A stretch of 64,000 bases of DNA. It comes from Sporocytophaga sp. Lineage in GTDB: Bacteria > Bacteroidota > Bacteroidia > Cytophagales > Cytophagaceae. A program made the translations under genes and the position numbers. Each line of letters starts with the position of its first letter. The stretch's first letter is position 1. Shown piece by piece: positions 35,283-44,224 of the stretch. Location of the stretch: NCBI GenBank assembly GCA_024707265.1, contig JANQAB010000004.1, positions 62,001-126,000 of the forward strand. The letters run 5' to 3'. The notes under the pieces were generated by a model that searched no databases, was not told the DNA's origin, and was given only the letters and a program-made list of their open reading frames with translations.

Positions 35283-36215
35283 ATGATTTCAAAGATCTGG
35301 ACTTCAAACATAAAAAATGGAATTTATGGCGGACTATTTCCTGTTATTGATCCATTTGAAAAGAACTGGCTATATGTTGGTGATGGCTGGGGTTCCAGCT
35401 TCGCCTCAATGAAATTGAGAAAATTCAGTTTGTGCACAGGAGAAGAAATTCAATCTGTATCCATAAAAAATAATGTTCGGTGCCTGACTTTTAATGCTAA
35501 TCAGATCGATCTGTTTGCTGTTACAAATAATAAAATCTTTCAGGTGAGTAGAAACACGCTAGAGGTCTATAAGAAATTTGAAAAAGGGATACAGCAGTAT
35601 AATGATTATGTCGTGTCAGATGAACAGGATTCGTTACTAATGATGAACCATAGAGGGGAGTTTTTATTTATTTATAATTACAAAAATGAAAAAGGATTTA
35701 AGAAGAAGATAGGTCCATGCAGTGGAATTTTTAAAAAAAACAATCAGGAATATTACATTTTTAGCGGATACAAGGGAAAGGTTGTTCTGTATAATTTGAA
35801 GGAGAATTCTGTAGCTGATTTACTATCTACAGACGTTTTTCATTCAGTCAAGTTTTACAATAATGATATTGCTGTTTTAAGGTTGGGTTTTATAGAGTAT
35901 GGTGAGGGGAAGAGTTGGCGTATTACACCAATGAATAAAATTAGAGTTGTTGACATTAGAGATTTAAAAAATAGTATGGACCTTGATATAGGTTTTGATT
36001 TTCAATCATTCACGGTTGACAATGGAATAATTTACCTATGGAACCAAAATAACTTTTGGACCTATTCAGTCGACAGCAAAGAAGTAATCTCTAAACTATC
36101 TATCAGCGAGGATGAATACATTATGCAGGTGTTTAGCGATCAGGGTAAGATATTAACAGAATCGAATACAGATGATAGGGGTAGAACCTTTAATTGCTAT
36201 GAATTTAAACTCTAA
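35283..36215 (+). CDS. Cytosolic beta-propeller-like protein of unknown function
   Basis: 310 residues without a signal peptide. Repeating strands with WD40/YVTN-like spacing: GLFPVIDPFEKNWLYVGDGWG, LTFNANQIDLFAVTNNKIF, YYIFSGYKGKVVLYNLKEN, NGIIYLWNQNNFWTYSVDS. Six or so blades are likely. No enzyme motif. A protein-interaction role is inferred from the fold only. It follows rmuC by 84 bp, and the 38 bp to the next gene leave room for co-transcription. Confidence 0.68.
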   Translation: MISKIWTSNIKNGIYGGLFPVIDPFEKNWLYVGDGWGSSFASMKLRKFSLCTGEEIQSVSIKNNVRCLTFNANQIDLFAVTNNKIFQVSRNTLEVYKKFEKGIQQYNDYVVSDEQDSLLMMNHRGEFLFIYNYKNEKGFKKKIGPCSGIFKKNNQEYYIFSGYKGKVVLYNLKENSVADLLSTDVFHSVKFYNNDIAVLRLGFIEYGEGKSWRITPMNKIRVVDIRDLKNSMDLDIGFDFQSFTVDNGIIYLWNQNNFWTYSVDSKEVISKLSISEDEYIMQVFSDQGKILTESNTDDRGRTFNCYEFKL

Positions 36216-36253
36216 AGAGTTGTCAACTATCACATATAAATCATTTTAAATAT

Positions 36254-36565
36254 ATGACAAACAAATATTTACTTCACGGAAAACTCACTGCGAAAGCAGG
36301 ACACAGAGACGAGCTTGCTGGTATATTGCTGCAGGCAGCGCAACTTGTTTCAACTGCAAAAGGTTGCAAACTTTATGTAATCGGAAAGGCTGAAAGTGAC
36401 ACAAACGACGTTTATGTTACAGAAATCTGGGACAGCAAAGAAGATCATGATAATTCTCTAAAAGTTGAAGGAGTAAGGGAACTCATCATGAAAGCGATGC
36501 CGCTAATAGACGGGCAACCAACAAAAGGACAGGAATTCGAAATTTTAGGTGGGGCAGGAATATGA
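36254..36565 (+). CDS. Putative quinol monooxygenase (ABM domain)
   Basis: 103 residues with the ABM/dimeric alpha-beta barrel pattern: LLHGKLTAKAGHRDELAGIL, LYVIGKAESDTNDVYVTEIW and HDNSLKVEGVRELIMKAMPL. Members include YgiN-type quinol monooxygenases and cofactor-free oxygenases. Length is normal for the family. Cytosolic dimer expected. A strong terminator follows. Confidence 0.85.
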   Translation: MTNKYLLHGKLTAKAGHRDELAGILLQAAQLVSTAKGCKLYVIGKAESDTNDVYVTEIWDSKEDHDNSLKVEGVRELIMKAMPLIDGQPTKGQEFEILGGAGI

Positions 36566-36571
36566 AGCTAT

Positions 36572-36603
36572 GACAGCCCGGAATTTTCCGGGCTGCGTTT
36601 TTT
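36572..36603 (+). terminator. Rho-independent terminator (cagcccggaa / ttccgggctg)
   Basis: A perfect ten-base stem with a short loop, followed by cgttttttag, seven bases after the monooxygenase stop. Confidence 0.92.
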
Positions 36604-36721
36604 AGTCATGATTTTATGGGATTAATGGATAAATAAGATCAAAGATAATCCTGTCTATTCCATAATCTCATCGATTCGAGTGAAGACAAAGTTTTAACAA
36701 TTTCAGTAGACACCAATAGTA

Positions 36722-37216
36722 GTGAGAACTTTTAGATCAATAATTGTCGGACTGCTAATTATAGCAGGAGTCATATATAAATATATTATCTATATGTTTA
36801 CACCTTTTAGTGCAGGCACTCATGGTTCGATTAAAAGTTACTCATTTAATGTTTCAAAATACAGATTGGAGGAAATTATAGCAGAGGAGATTGCCAATAA
36901 TCGAAATATTCAACTTGATACCAGTAAGGAAAATAATTATTATAATAGTGGAGGATACCTTACTGTATTGATAAAGGGAGGCGGAACTACGAATAAATAT
37001 ACTTTCAGGTATTATGGCGGAGAGGAGTATTGGGATACGCAGCCTGAGAATTCCTCAATATTTATTTCCTATCTTTATGATGATAAAGGAATGGTAATAA
37101 GTGAAGGCGCAGAGAATGTTGAAAAAAATGAAGCGTTAGTTAATGAACGATTGAAAATTTTTGAAACGGAATTCATAGACTTAATTCAGCATAGAATAGG
37201 TGAAAAGGAGAATTAA
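36722..37216 (+). CDS. Membrane-anchored protein of unknown function
   Basis: 164 residues if started at the GTG 36722, which places a membrane helix (IIVGLLIIAGVIYKYIIYMF) at the N-terminus. The rest is soluble and probably periplasmic: YRLEEIIAEEIANNRNIQL, GGYLTVLIKGGGTTNKYTFRY. No family recognised; the layout of helix, KxxL/E-rich helix and beta sandwich recurs among Bacteroidota orphans. A second membrane protein gene follows after 70 bp. Confidence 0.62.
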   Translation: MRTFRSIIVGLLIIAGVIYKYIIYMFTPFSAGTHGSIKSYSFNVSKYRLEEIIAEEIANNRNIQLDTSKENNYYNSGGYLTVLIKGGGTTNKYTFRYYGGEEYWDTQPENSSIFISYLYDDKGMVISEGAENVEKNEALVNERLKIFETEFIDLIQHRIGEKEN

Positions 37217-37286
37217 TTTGAACTGAAAGATTAGTGTTTATTTTCAGAGCTATTAGGTGTTAATAATAAATATATCAAGATAATTA

Positions 37287-37664
37287 ATGGATTATAGATT
37301 TGTAAGACATTTTTTGTATGTAGTAAGTTCACTTGCTATTGTTATAATAAGCATTAATACAATATTCAATGGCTTACATGACCAGGGACAAGCGGGAATG
37401 CTGATTGGCTTAATTTTATCGCCAATTATTCTTATTCCAGTTATATATAAGATGAAATGGTGGATAAAAATAATCTTAATCATTTCATTAATCTTGATCC
37501 CTTTTCCTGCTATAAAATTCACAATGAGGTTTCTGTATTCATTTCAAGAAGAAGGGATAGGAAAAGCAAACTTTGTTCTGGATTTAATAGGGTACGCTTT
37601 ATTTTTTGTAACGTCTCTGATATTAATAGAATTGGGATTAGCATTAAATAATCATAGAAGGTAA
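37287..37664 (+). CDS. Four-helix membrane protein of unknown function
   Basis: 125 residues, almost entirely hydrophobic: FLYVVSSLAIVIISINTIF, GMLIGLILSPIILIPVIY, WWIKIILIISLILIPFPAI and LIGYALFFVTSLILIELGLAL. No conserved polar motif stands out. Possibly co-transcribed with the preceding membrane-anchored protein gene. Confidence 0.65.
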   Translation: MDYRFVRHFLYVVSSLAIVIISINTIFNGLHDQGQAGMLIGLILSPIILIPVIYKMKWWIKIILIISLILIPFPAIKFTMRFLYSFQEEGIGKANFVLDLIGYALFFVTSLILIELGLALNNHRR

Positions 37665-37875
37665 AATTTGAATGTTGAAATGTAATACCTTGATTTAAAA
37701 AATGGTACAGTGTTACGTATTTTCTTTGAATATATTAATTATTCGGATTGGGGCTGCCTTAACTTGAAAAAAAATCTCCAATAAAACGACCTTTTGAACA
37801 AAGTATATTCGGACTTTTAAACAAAGTAACCCCACAATATCTTCTCTATTTTTGTTTCATAAAAATTATAAAAAA

Positions 37876-38871
37876 ATGAAACAATCTAATTACAACGGAG
37901 CACTCCAGAAACCAATCGGTTCGGGCTTCAACGGAAAATCAACTTCAGCAGAAGTCATAAAAGATATTGACCTTACAGGTAAAATTGTTATTGTAACAGG
38001 TGGCAATACTGGTATTGGGTTGGAAACAGTAGAAACGCTTGCCTGTGCGGGGGCAACAGTTATCGTTCCTGCACGCAACATAGAAAAGGCAAAGGAGAAT
38101 CTACATGGTATACCTAATGTAGAAATAGAAGCCCTGGACTTAATCGATCATAATTCTATTGATGCCTTTGCTGATAAATTTTTAGCTTCAGGCAGACCTT
38201 TGCATCTGCTTATCAACAATGCAGGAATTATGTGGGTCCCGTTACGCAGGGACATTCGTGGAATTGAATCTCAATTAGCAGTAAATTATTTGGCTCAATT
38301 TCATCTCACTGCCAGATTATGGCCTGCGTTAAAGAAGGCTAACGGAGCAAGAATTGTAAACGTTTCTTCGCAAGGACATCAGTTTGCACCTTTCAATTTT
38401 GATGACCCGAACTTTGAACAGCGTGAATACGAAACCTTGCAAGGTTATGGTCAATCAAAAACTGCTGTTAATTTGTTCTCTCTTGAACTGGATAATCGCG
38501 CAAAAGAGTTCGGTATAAGAGCATACTCATTACACCCTGGTTCTATAGCAGGAACAGAATTGGCAAGGGAAGCACCTTTAGAGTTATTTGTGAAAATGGG
38601 CTTTTGCGATGAAAAAGGAAATTTGTTTCCTGAAGTGGCCGCTTCATTGAAATCAATTCCGCAAGGGGCATCTACAACAATCTGGTGTGCAACAAGCCCT
38701 CAATTAAATAACATTGGCGGTGTGTTTTGCGAAGACACCGAAATCGCTGAGCTGGCTATGGAAACACAAATTTCAACAGGGGTAAAAGCTTATTCTCTGG
38801 AAGAAGACAGCGCAAAGAGTTTGTGGAAATTAAGCGAAAAGTTGACAGGCATAGCATTTAAAGTTGAATGA
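37876..38871 (+). CDS. Short-chain dehydrogenase/reductase (atypical, WWOX/retinol-like)
   Basis: The start is placed at 37876 (MKQSNYNGALQKPIGSGF), preceded by an A-rich leader; a start at 37852 would add eight residues. 331 residues. Cofactor loop TGGNTGIGLETVE, then ARNIEKA (Arg suggests NADP), NNAGIMWVP, catalytic VSSQGHQ and YGQSKTAVNLF. The C-terminal extension is longer than in classical SDRs, like retinol dehydrogenase-type members. An AraC regulator follows after 30 bp, a common arrangement for an inducible oxidoreductase. Confidence 0.88.
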   Translation: MKQSNYNGALQKPIGSGFNGKSTSAEVIKDIDLTGKIVIVTGGNTGIGLETVETLACAGATVIVPARNIEKAKENLHGIPNVEIEALDLIDHNSIDAFADKFLASGRPLHLLINNAGIMWVPLRRDIRGIESQLAVNYLAQFHLTARLWPALKKANGARIVNVSSQGHQFAPFNFDDPNFEQREYETLQGYGQSKTAVNLFSLELDNRAKEFGIRAYSLHPGSIAGTELAREAPLELFVKMGFCDEKGNLFPEVAASLKSIPQGASTTIWCATSPQLNNIGGVFCEDTEIAELAMETQISTGVKAYSLEEDSAKSLWKLSEKLTGIAFKVE

Positions 38872-38901
38872 TATTTATAAATTTGCAACTGCACAGGCAA
38901 T

Positions 38902-39729
38902 ATGGAGTTCCATTTAAAGTACATAACAGACGATATAAAGCTTTCTTCTTACGAAGATAAGTTGTTTAAAACGGAAGTCGTGTTTGACCACCATATGCTT
39001 GTGTGGTTCATCTCGGGCGAAACAAAGATTATTCAGGTAGACAAAAGTTATTTGTTTAAGGCAGGCGACATCTTTCTTATTCCCAGAAATCAGTTAGCCA
39101 CAATTATCAATTATCCTAAAGACGGACTGCCACATAAGTCGGTAGTGATGCACCTGTCTATTGCCCGATTACGGGAGTTTTACGCAAACCTGGACGTAAA
39201 AAGTAAAGTTTCTGCAATGCAAAAAATCAGAAGGTTTGACAAACATCCATTATTGGAAAGTTGCCTTGCTTCACTGATTCCTTACTTTGACGTGCAGGAA
39301 AAATTTCCGGAGAATATTGCTTCATTAAAAATAACAGAAGCCATTTCTATCCTTAGAACGATAGACAAAGATATTGACAGCGTTTTAGCAAACTTTGAGG
39401 AGCCGTATAAGATTGACTTAGCAAGGTTTATGGAAAGGAATTTTATGTTCAATATGCCTTTGGAAAAATTCAGCTATTTGTCAGGAAGAAGTTTGACAAC
39501 TTTCAAACGTGATTTTCAAAAGATTTACAATAGTACACCACAACGTTGGTTAACTCAAAAACGTCTGGAGTTAGCGTATTATCAATTGACTGAAAAAAAT
39601 AAAAAACCTGTTGAAGTGTATTTAGAAACAGGTTTTGAAAACTTATCACATTTTTCTTTCGCATTTAAAAAGCAATTCGGACTGACACCGACAGAACTAG
39701 CAGACCGAAGGATGAATACAAATCGATAA
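38902..39729 (+). CDS. AraC-family transcriptional regulator
   Basis: 275 residues. The N-terminal cupin-like sensing region (about 20-110: HHMLVWFISGETKIIQVDKS, FKAGDIFLIPRN) is followed by the AraC DNA-binding domain with two helix-turn-helices (about 180-270): MPLEKFSYLSGRSLTTFKRD, FQKIYNSTPQRWLTQKRLEL and VEVYLETGFENLSHFSFAFKKQFGLTP in two parts. It probably controls the adjacent SDR gene. Confidence 0.88.
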   Translation: MEFHLKYITDDIKLSSYEDKLFKTEVVFDHHMLVWFISGETKIIQVDKSYLFKAGDIFLIPRNQLATIINYPKDGLPHKSVVMHLSIARLREFYANLDVKSKVSAMQKIRRFDKHPLLESCLASLIPYFDVQEKFPENIASLKITEAISILRTIDKDIDSVLANFEEPYKIDLARFMERNFMFNMPLEKFSYLSGRSLTTFKRDFQKIYNSTPQRWLTQKRLELAYYQLTEKNKKPVEVYLETGFENLSHFSFAFKKQFGLTPTELADRRMNTNR

Positions 39730-39793
39730 TATTTATCCCCTGTCTATGAATGTTTTGGATAACGTACATCACTCTTAGAATCAACCAAGGTAA

Positions 39794-40615
39794 ATGAATT
39801 ATCAGACATTTAAACCACATATAGATTTAGCAACAATAGTAAAATGCTACTGGGCATTGGAGGTTCCTGCACAACAGAATACCGAACCACAACTTATTTT
39901 ACCAGACGGTTGTGTTGATATGTGCTTTATTCTTGGAGATGACATCAAAAGGTACACATCGGAAACTGATTTTATAATTCAGCCCAGGCAAATGTTGCTT
40001 GGACCAATCACCGAGCAGTTCTATATTGAGCCGACAGGTTTTGTGGATACATTTGCTGTTCGATTTTATCCATATGGTTTCGCAAACTTTATAGACCTTC
40101 CTCTTCACGAACTTTGTAATAAAGAAACACCTTTAAGCATATTGTTCGGAGAGGAGAAAGCAGAAAAATTAAGTCAACAAATCATTCATGCTCATACCAC
40201 TGAAGAAAGAATTGGAATAGTTGAAGGATTTTTATTTGAAAGACAAAAGGACGAAGTTACCATTGATAACATAGTTAAATCTACCATAGACACACTATTT
40301 TTATCAAAAGGGAGTAAGCCCTTAAATGACATTCTGAAAGACGAAAAATCAAAGCGAAGACAGCTTGAAAGAAACTTTAAAAAACAAATTGGTTTAAGTC
40401 CAAAGCAATTAAGTAAGGTCATTCGATTGCAGGCGACTATACAAATGTTGCTGAACCAATCAACAAAATCTTTAACTGACATTGCCTATGAGAGTGATTA
40501 TTACGATCAGGCCCACTTTATTAAGGACTTCAAAGAGTTTACCGGACTTACACCAAAAGAGTTCCTGAAAGATGAGAAAATGGCTCTTTCTTCAATTCTT
40601 TACAAAAAAAGCTGA
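39794..40615 (+). CDS. AraC-family transcriptional regulator with DUF6597-type N-terminus
   Basis: 273 residues. The N-terminal region IVKCYWALEVPAQQNTEPQL, ILPDGCVDMCFILGD and IEPTGFVDTFAVRFYPYGFA matches the sensing domain of a large AraC subgroup. The C-terminal DNA-binding domain reads DEKSKRRQLERNFKKQIGLS, LTDIAYESDYYDQAHFIKDF and KEFTGLTPKEFL. The VOC gene 80 bp downstream is a likely target. Confidence 0.87.
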   Translation: MNYQTFKPHIDLATIVKCYWALEVPAQQNTEPQLILPDGCVDMCFILGDDIKRYTSETDFIIQPRQMLLGPITEQFYIEPTGFVDTFAVRFYPYGFANFIDLPLHELCNKETPLSILFGEEKAEKLSQQIIHAHTTEERIGIVEGFLFERQKDEVTIDNIVKSTIDTLFLSKGSKPLNDILKDEKSKRRQLERNFKKQIGLSPKQLSKVIRLQATIQMLLNQSTKSLTDIAYESDYYDQAHFIKDFKEFTGLTPKEFLKDEKMALSSILYKKS

Positions 40616-40695
40616 TACTGTCGCATTTTTACAATTTTGCCGTATTACCTCGAATTACATTTGTATAAATTTTCAATCACCATATCATATTGACA

Positions 40696-41193
40696 ATGCC
40701 AGTAAAAAATATTGTTTTCGCAACACTGCTCATGGGATTTTGTCTTAATTCTTGTACAAATCCCAACGAGGTAAATTCTGGAATTACAACCAAAGATACA
40801 TTAACTCATTCAAATCCAATTCATATGAAAAGCCATATTTCAATTTTTGAAATTCCTGCAATTGAAATTTCCAGAGCAGTTGATTTTTATCAGGCAATTT
40901 TAAACATTAAAATAGAGAGAATGGAAATGCCTGACATGAAAATGGGTATCTTCCCTTATGAAGGGCAGGTAGTTTCAGGAGTTATTATTCAGGCAGAAGG
41001 ATATAAACCCTCAGCTGAAGGTGTGACCATCTATCTGAACGCCGGAGATAATCTTCAGGTAGTTCTTGATAAGGTTGAGCGCAATGGCGGAAAAATTATA
41101 ATACCTAAAACATCTCACGCAGATGAGAGCGGATACTTTGCTGTATTACTTGATTCGGAAGGAAACAAAATTGGTCTTCATTCTCCAAATTAA
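40696..41193 (+). CDS. VOC-fold protein with lipoprotein signal
   Basis: The start is taken at the ATG 40696 (MPVKNIVFATLLMGFCLNSC); a TTG two codons earlier is also in frame. The N-terminus has a hydrophobic core and lipobox LNSC, then a linker to about residue 45. The VOC domain covers residues about 48-165: ISIFEIPAIEISRAVDFYQA, ILNIKIERMEMPDMKMGIFP and YFAVLLDSEGNKIGLHSP. VOC proteins are normally cytosolic, so a membrane-tethered version is unusual. The VOC part could also start at the internal MKSHISIFEI. Confidence 0.8.
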   Translation: MPVKNIVFATLLMGFCLNSCTNPNEVNSGITTKDTLTHSNPIHMKSHISIFEIPAIEISRAVDFYQAILNIKIERMEMPDMKMGIFPYEGQVVSGVIIQAEGYKPSAEGVTIYLNAGDNLQVVLDKVERNGGKIIIPKTSHADESGYFAVLLDSEGNKIGLHSPN

Positions 41194-41219
41194 GTGAAGC
41201 AATGTGAATACACAAACAT

Positions 41220-41258
41220 TAACGTCAGGAGGACATGTGCTTCTTCTGACGTTTTTTG
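41220..41258 (+). terminator. Rho-independent terminator (aacgtcag / ctgacgtt)
   Basis: A stem of eight or more base pairs with a loop of about 16 bases is followed by six T, 28 bp after the VOC gene stop. Confidence 0.85.
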
Positions 41259-41353
41259 TATATATTTAATTGATTTTTACAGAATTTAATGCTGGAATTT
41301 GAAAGGCTGAACCTGTTGCCAGAAGGTTTATTGGATAATAAATAAAACAAAAA

Positions 41354-41761
41354 ATGAAACATAAGAACGATCATACAGAAGCTTTAATCTTGACTGAAGG
41401 ACAAGGGCGTATTTATAACTGCGGAACAATGACCGCCATTTTCAAAGCTGACGAAAATGAAACTAAGGAAAAATACAGCATCTCTGAATGGTGGATGGAA
41501 CCGAATTCAGATGGACCGGGGGCGCATTCACACGAAGACAATGATGAAGTTTTTTATATGTTGGAAGGTACGATTTCATTTCTTGTCGGAGACAAGTGGA
41601 TTGATGCAAACAAAGGAACTTTCCTGAGAATTCCTGCAAATACAATTCACGACTTCAAAAACAAAACCGATCACAAAGCAGGTGTATTGAATTTCTTCAT
41701 CCCTGGTGGTTTTGAAAGGAATATGCCTTCTATTGTGAAATGGTTTGAAGAAAATCAATAG
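41354..41761 (+). CDS. Cupin-domain protein
   Basis: 135 residues. The two cupin motifs are present: GPGAHSHEDNDEVFYMLEGT (motif 1, G-x5-H-x-H-x3,4-E) and RIPANTIHDFKNKTDHKAGV (motif 2, P-x-x-x-x-H). All expected metal ligands (two His, Glu, His) are there, so a metal-binding enzyme or sensor is likely. Cytosolic, single gene with its own leader. Confidence 0.87.
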   Translation: MKHKNDHTEALILTEGQGRIYNCGTMTAIFKADENETKEKYSISEWWMEPNSDGPGAHSHEDNDEVFYMLEGTISFLVGDKWIDANKGTFLRIPANTIHDFKNKTDHKAGVLNFFIPGGFERNMPSIVKWFEENQ

Positions 41762-42009
41762 TAGTCATAGATTGAATGAAGAAAACATCTGGTCTTCAAC
41801 CTGAGTCCTATAAATAAGATTTTAGCTAATCTTGTCTATCCCATGATCCCAGTTTAGACAAATTAAGGCAATTGTAAAAAAAACTAATATTTATGAAGGA
41901 TGCATATATATAAGTCTTTCAGCAACAATTGCTATGAGTAAATTTGAACCGTTATGTAGGTATTTTAATTCGCATTTAATGAGAACATGTTTTGTAAGCT
42001 TGATAAAGA

Positions 42010-42483
42010 ATGACCACCTTCACAATTAAAAAGGCGACCAAGGATGATTCCGGATTAGTTTCTAAATTAATCTGTGAATTACTAAAGGATTTGAATGAAC
42101 GAAGTGGCAGTAATTTCATTATTGACTCTTCAAAGGTTGAAAATACTTACATAGAACTTTTATCTCGAGATAATTTTGCTGGATACATTGCTGAAAATAC
42201 ATTGACAAATGAAGCAATAGGAGTAATAACAATTGCTCAAGCAACTGCAATATACAATGGAGGCGATTTTGGGGTAATAACAGAATTATATGTTGATAGA
42301 AATTTGAGAAGTGTGGGTATTGGAAAATCTTTAATTAAAAATGCATTAGAATTTGCTAGAGTAAAAGGCTGGAAGAAAATTGAAGTCGGTGCACCTAATA
42401 AAACTGAATGGCCCAGAACGATAGAATTCTATAAGAAAAATGGATTTGAAGAGAAAGGTCTAAAACTTCGGATTTCAATATGA
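42010..42483 (+). CDS. GNAT-family N-acetyltransferase
   Basis: 157 residues. TIKKATKDDSGLVSKLICEL opens the fold; GVITELYVDRNLRSVGIGKS, then LIKNALEFARVKGWKKIEVG, contains the acetyl-CoA-binding R-x-x-G-x-G/A motif (RSVGIGKS), and TIEFYKKNGFEEKGLKLRIS closes it. Full length for the family. The substrate is unknown; small-molecule or antibiotic acetylation are usual for this type. Confidence 0.87.
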   Translation: MTTFTIKKATKDDSGLVSKLICELLKDLNERSGSNFIIDSSKVENTYIELLSRDNFAGYIAENTLTNEAIGVITIAQATAIYNGGDFGVITELYVDRNLRSVGIGKSLIKNALEFARVKGWKKIEVGAPNKTEWPRTIEFYKKNGFEEKGLKLRISI

Positions 42484-42769
42484 AAAATTAACCTCTTCGC
42501 TCTTCAACTTTGTATTCACAGGATAGAATCGGCACTTTGTATCTCTAAGGAACCTTTGTTATAAGGATACTTGTATTTTTGAAGAATTTTAATAGTTTGT
42601 TTTTAGCCAGAAACAATTAAATATTGTTAGGATAGCTATCTTATGATAATTCGTAAGGTGGAAATGTGATTTAATAAAAAAGTTAAAAGATAATCATTGG
42701 TCTTTTGAATCGTTTATTTTAGGGCGTTAAAGTGTATCTTTTCTAACAGTTAAAAGAAATAAATAAGAT

Positions 42770-43243
42770 ATGAATATTCAAATAAAACTTGCAAACAGAT
42801 TTCGTGAAGTAATTTTAAGTGGAACTTGGATTGCTAACACGAATTTTAAAAAAGAATTGGAATATCTTGATTGGGAAGTTGCAACAACAAAATTTCAAAA
42901 CCTTAATACTATTTCAAGTCTTGCACAGCATATCCATTATTACATCTACGGAATTAAAAATGTTTTTCTTGGTGGAAATTTAGAGATTAAAAATAAGTAT
43001 AGTTTTAGTTTTTCAGAAATGAAATCACAAGCAGAATGGGATAGTTTTCTTACAAAATTTTGGAATGATTCAGAAGAATTTGCTTCATTAGTTGAAAGAA
43101 TTCCTGAAGAAAAACTTAGTGAAGATTTTGTCGATAAAATGCATGGAACGTATTTAAGAAATATTGAAGGAATGATTGAACACAGTTATTATCATTTAGG
43201 ACAAATTGTGTTGATTAAAAAAATATTATCAAATATAAGTTGA
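42770..43243 (+). CDS. DinB-like (DUF1572-type) four-helix protein
   Basis: 157 residues. Helical, with a conserved-looking LAQHIHYYIYGIKNVFLGG (His as metal ligand in helix 2) and MIEHSYYHLGQIVLIKKIL (H-x3-H) at the C-terminus, the metal-binding pattern of DinB/YfiT proteins. Many of these are thiol-dependent or metal-dependent hydrolases or transferases. An AraC gene follows after 47 bp, so co-transcription is likely. Confidence 0.8.
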   Translation: MNIQIKLANRFREVILSGTWIANTNFKKELEYLDWEVATTKFQNLNTISSLAQHIHYYIYGIKNVFLGGNLEIKNKYSFSFSEMKSQAEWDSFLTKFWNDSEEFASLVERIPEEKLSEDFVDKMHGTYLRNIEGMIEHSYYHLGQIVLIKKILSNIS

Positions 43244-43290
43244 TAAGAAAGCAGCACATAACGACCTGAAAATTTTGAACAAACAAGTAT

Positions 43291-43743
43291 ATGACAACAG
43301 AACAATATCCTAAAGTTTATTTATATAGAAGAATTGTTCAGGCTAAACTATATATTGACAAAAACTATTCAGAAAAAATTGACCTCGACAATATTTCAGA
43401 CGAAGCCCATTTTTCCAAATTTCATTTTATAAGACTTTTTAAATCCATTTATGGAAAAACACCTCACCAATATCTGACAAAGGTTAGAATAGAGAAAGCA
43501 AAGCAACTTCTGGAACAAGGTAACATGATAAGTGCCGTCTGTAATTTAGTTGGCTATGACAGCCTTAGTACATTCAGTGGACTATTTACAAAAGCGGTTG
43601 GCAAATCACCCAATCAGTATGCGAGTGACTTCAGACAGCGAAAAAAGAATATACAAGAAAAGCCTCTGGCATTTGTGCCGAAGTGTTATGCTTTTATGCA
43701 TGGCTGGTCAGAGAATAGCAATTTTGAAGAAGTAAAAAAGTAA
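43291..43743 (+). CDS. Short AraC-family regulator
   Basis: 150 residues: only the AraC DNA-binding domain plus a short tail. Helix-turn-helix elements are IDLDNISDEAHFSKFHFIRL, FKSIYGKTPHQYLTKVRIEK and NMISAVCNLVGYDSLSTFSG, LFTKAVGKSPNQY. The tail (QEKPLAFVPKCYAFMHGW) is a known C-terminal extension of this subgroup. It sits between the DinB-like and VOC genes and probably regulates this cluster. Confidence 0.85.
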   Translation: MTTEQYPKVYLYRRIVQAKLYIDKNYSEKIDLDNISDEAHFSKFHFIRLFKSIYGKTPHQYLTKVRIEKAKQLLEQGNMISAVCNLVGYDSLSTFSGLFTKAVGKSPNQYASDFRQRKKNIQEKPLAFVPKCYAFMHGWSENSNFEEVKK

Positions 43744-43789
43744 ATCATTGCCGAACTTTGCATTGAATAACCAATAAACAGAAAAGAGA

Positions 43790-44224
43790 ATGATTTCAAA
43801 AATGACGATAACAAACATTCACGTTATAGATCAAGACAGCGCCTATGACTTTTATGTTAATAAATTAGGATTCAAGCTTGTAGATGATATTCCAATGGGG
43901 CCTGGAACGCGTTGGCTGACAGTTTCTCCTCCTGACCAACCTGATTTGCAATTGGTTTTGTTTCCTGTTAGAGTGAGCAAAATGTTTCCTAAAGAAGTTG
44001 CAGAGAGTTTGATAGACCTCATCAAAAAAGGCGTTTTCGGCTGTGGTGTCCTAACATGTAAAGACATTTTTGCTACCTATGAGGAGCTTAAAGCCAAAGG
44101 CGTCGAATTTATAAAAGCACCTACAAAAGAATTCTATGGGACTGAAGCATTATTCAAAGATGATTCAGGAAATTACTTTTCATTGCAACCCATAAATAAC
44201 TTTGACAATGAAAACAACATTTGA
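43790..44224 (+). CDS. VOC-family protein
   Basis: 144 residues. MTITNIHVIDQDSAYDFYVN, KLGFKLVDDIPMGPGTRWLT and ELKAKGVEFIKAPTKEFYGT, ALFKDDSGNYFSLQPI form the two VOC modules typical of the glyoxalase-like proteins found behind AraC genes. It starts 47 bp after the AraC gene and its end overlaps the next gene by 17 bp, so they form one operon. Confidence 0.87.
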   Translation: MISKMTITNIHVIDQDSAYDFYVNKLGFKLVDDIPMGPGTRWLTVSPPDQPDLQLVLFPVRVSKMFPKEVAESLIDLIKKGVFGCGVLTCKDIFATYEELKAKGVEFIKAPTKEFYGTEALFKDDSGNYFSLQPINNFDNENNI

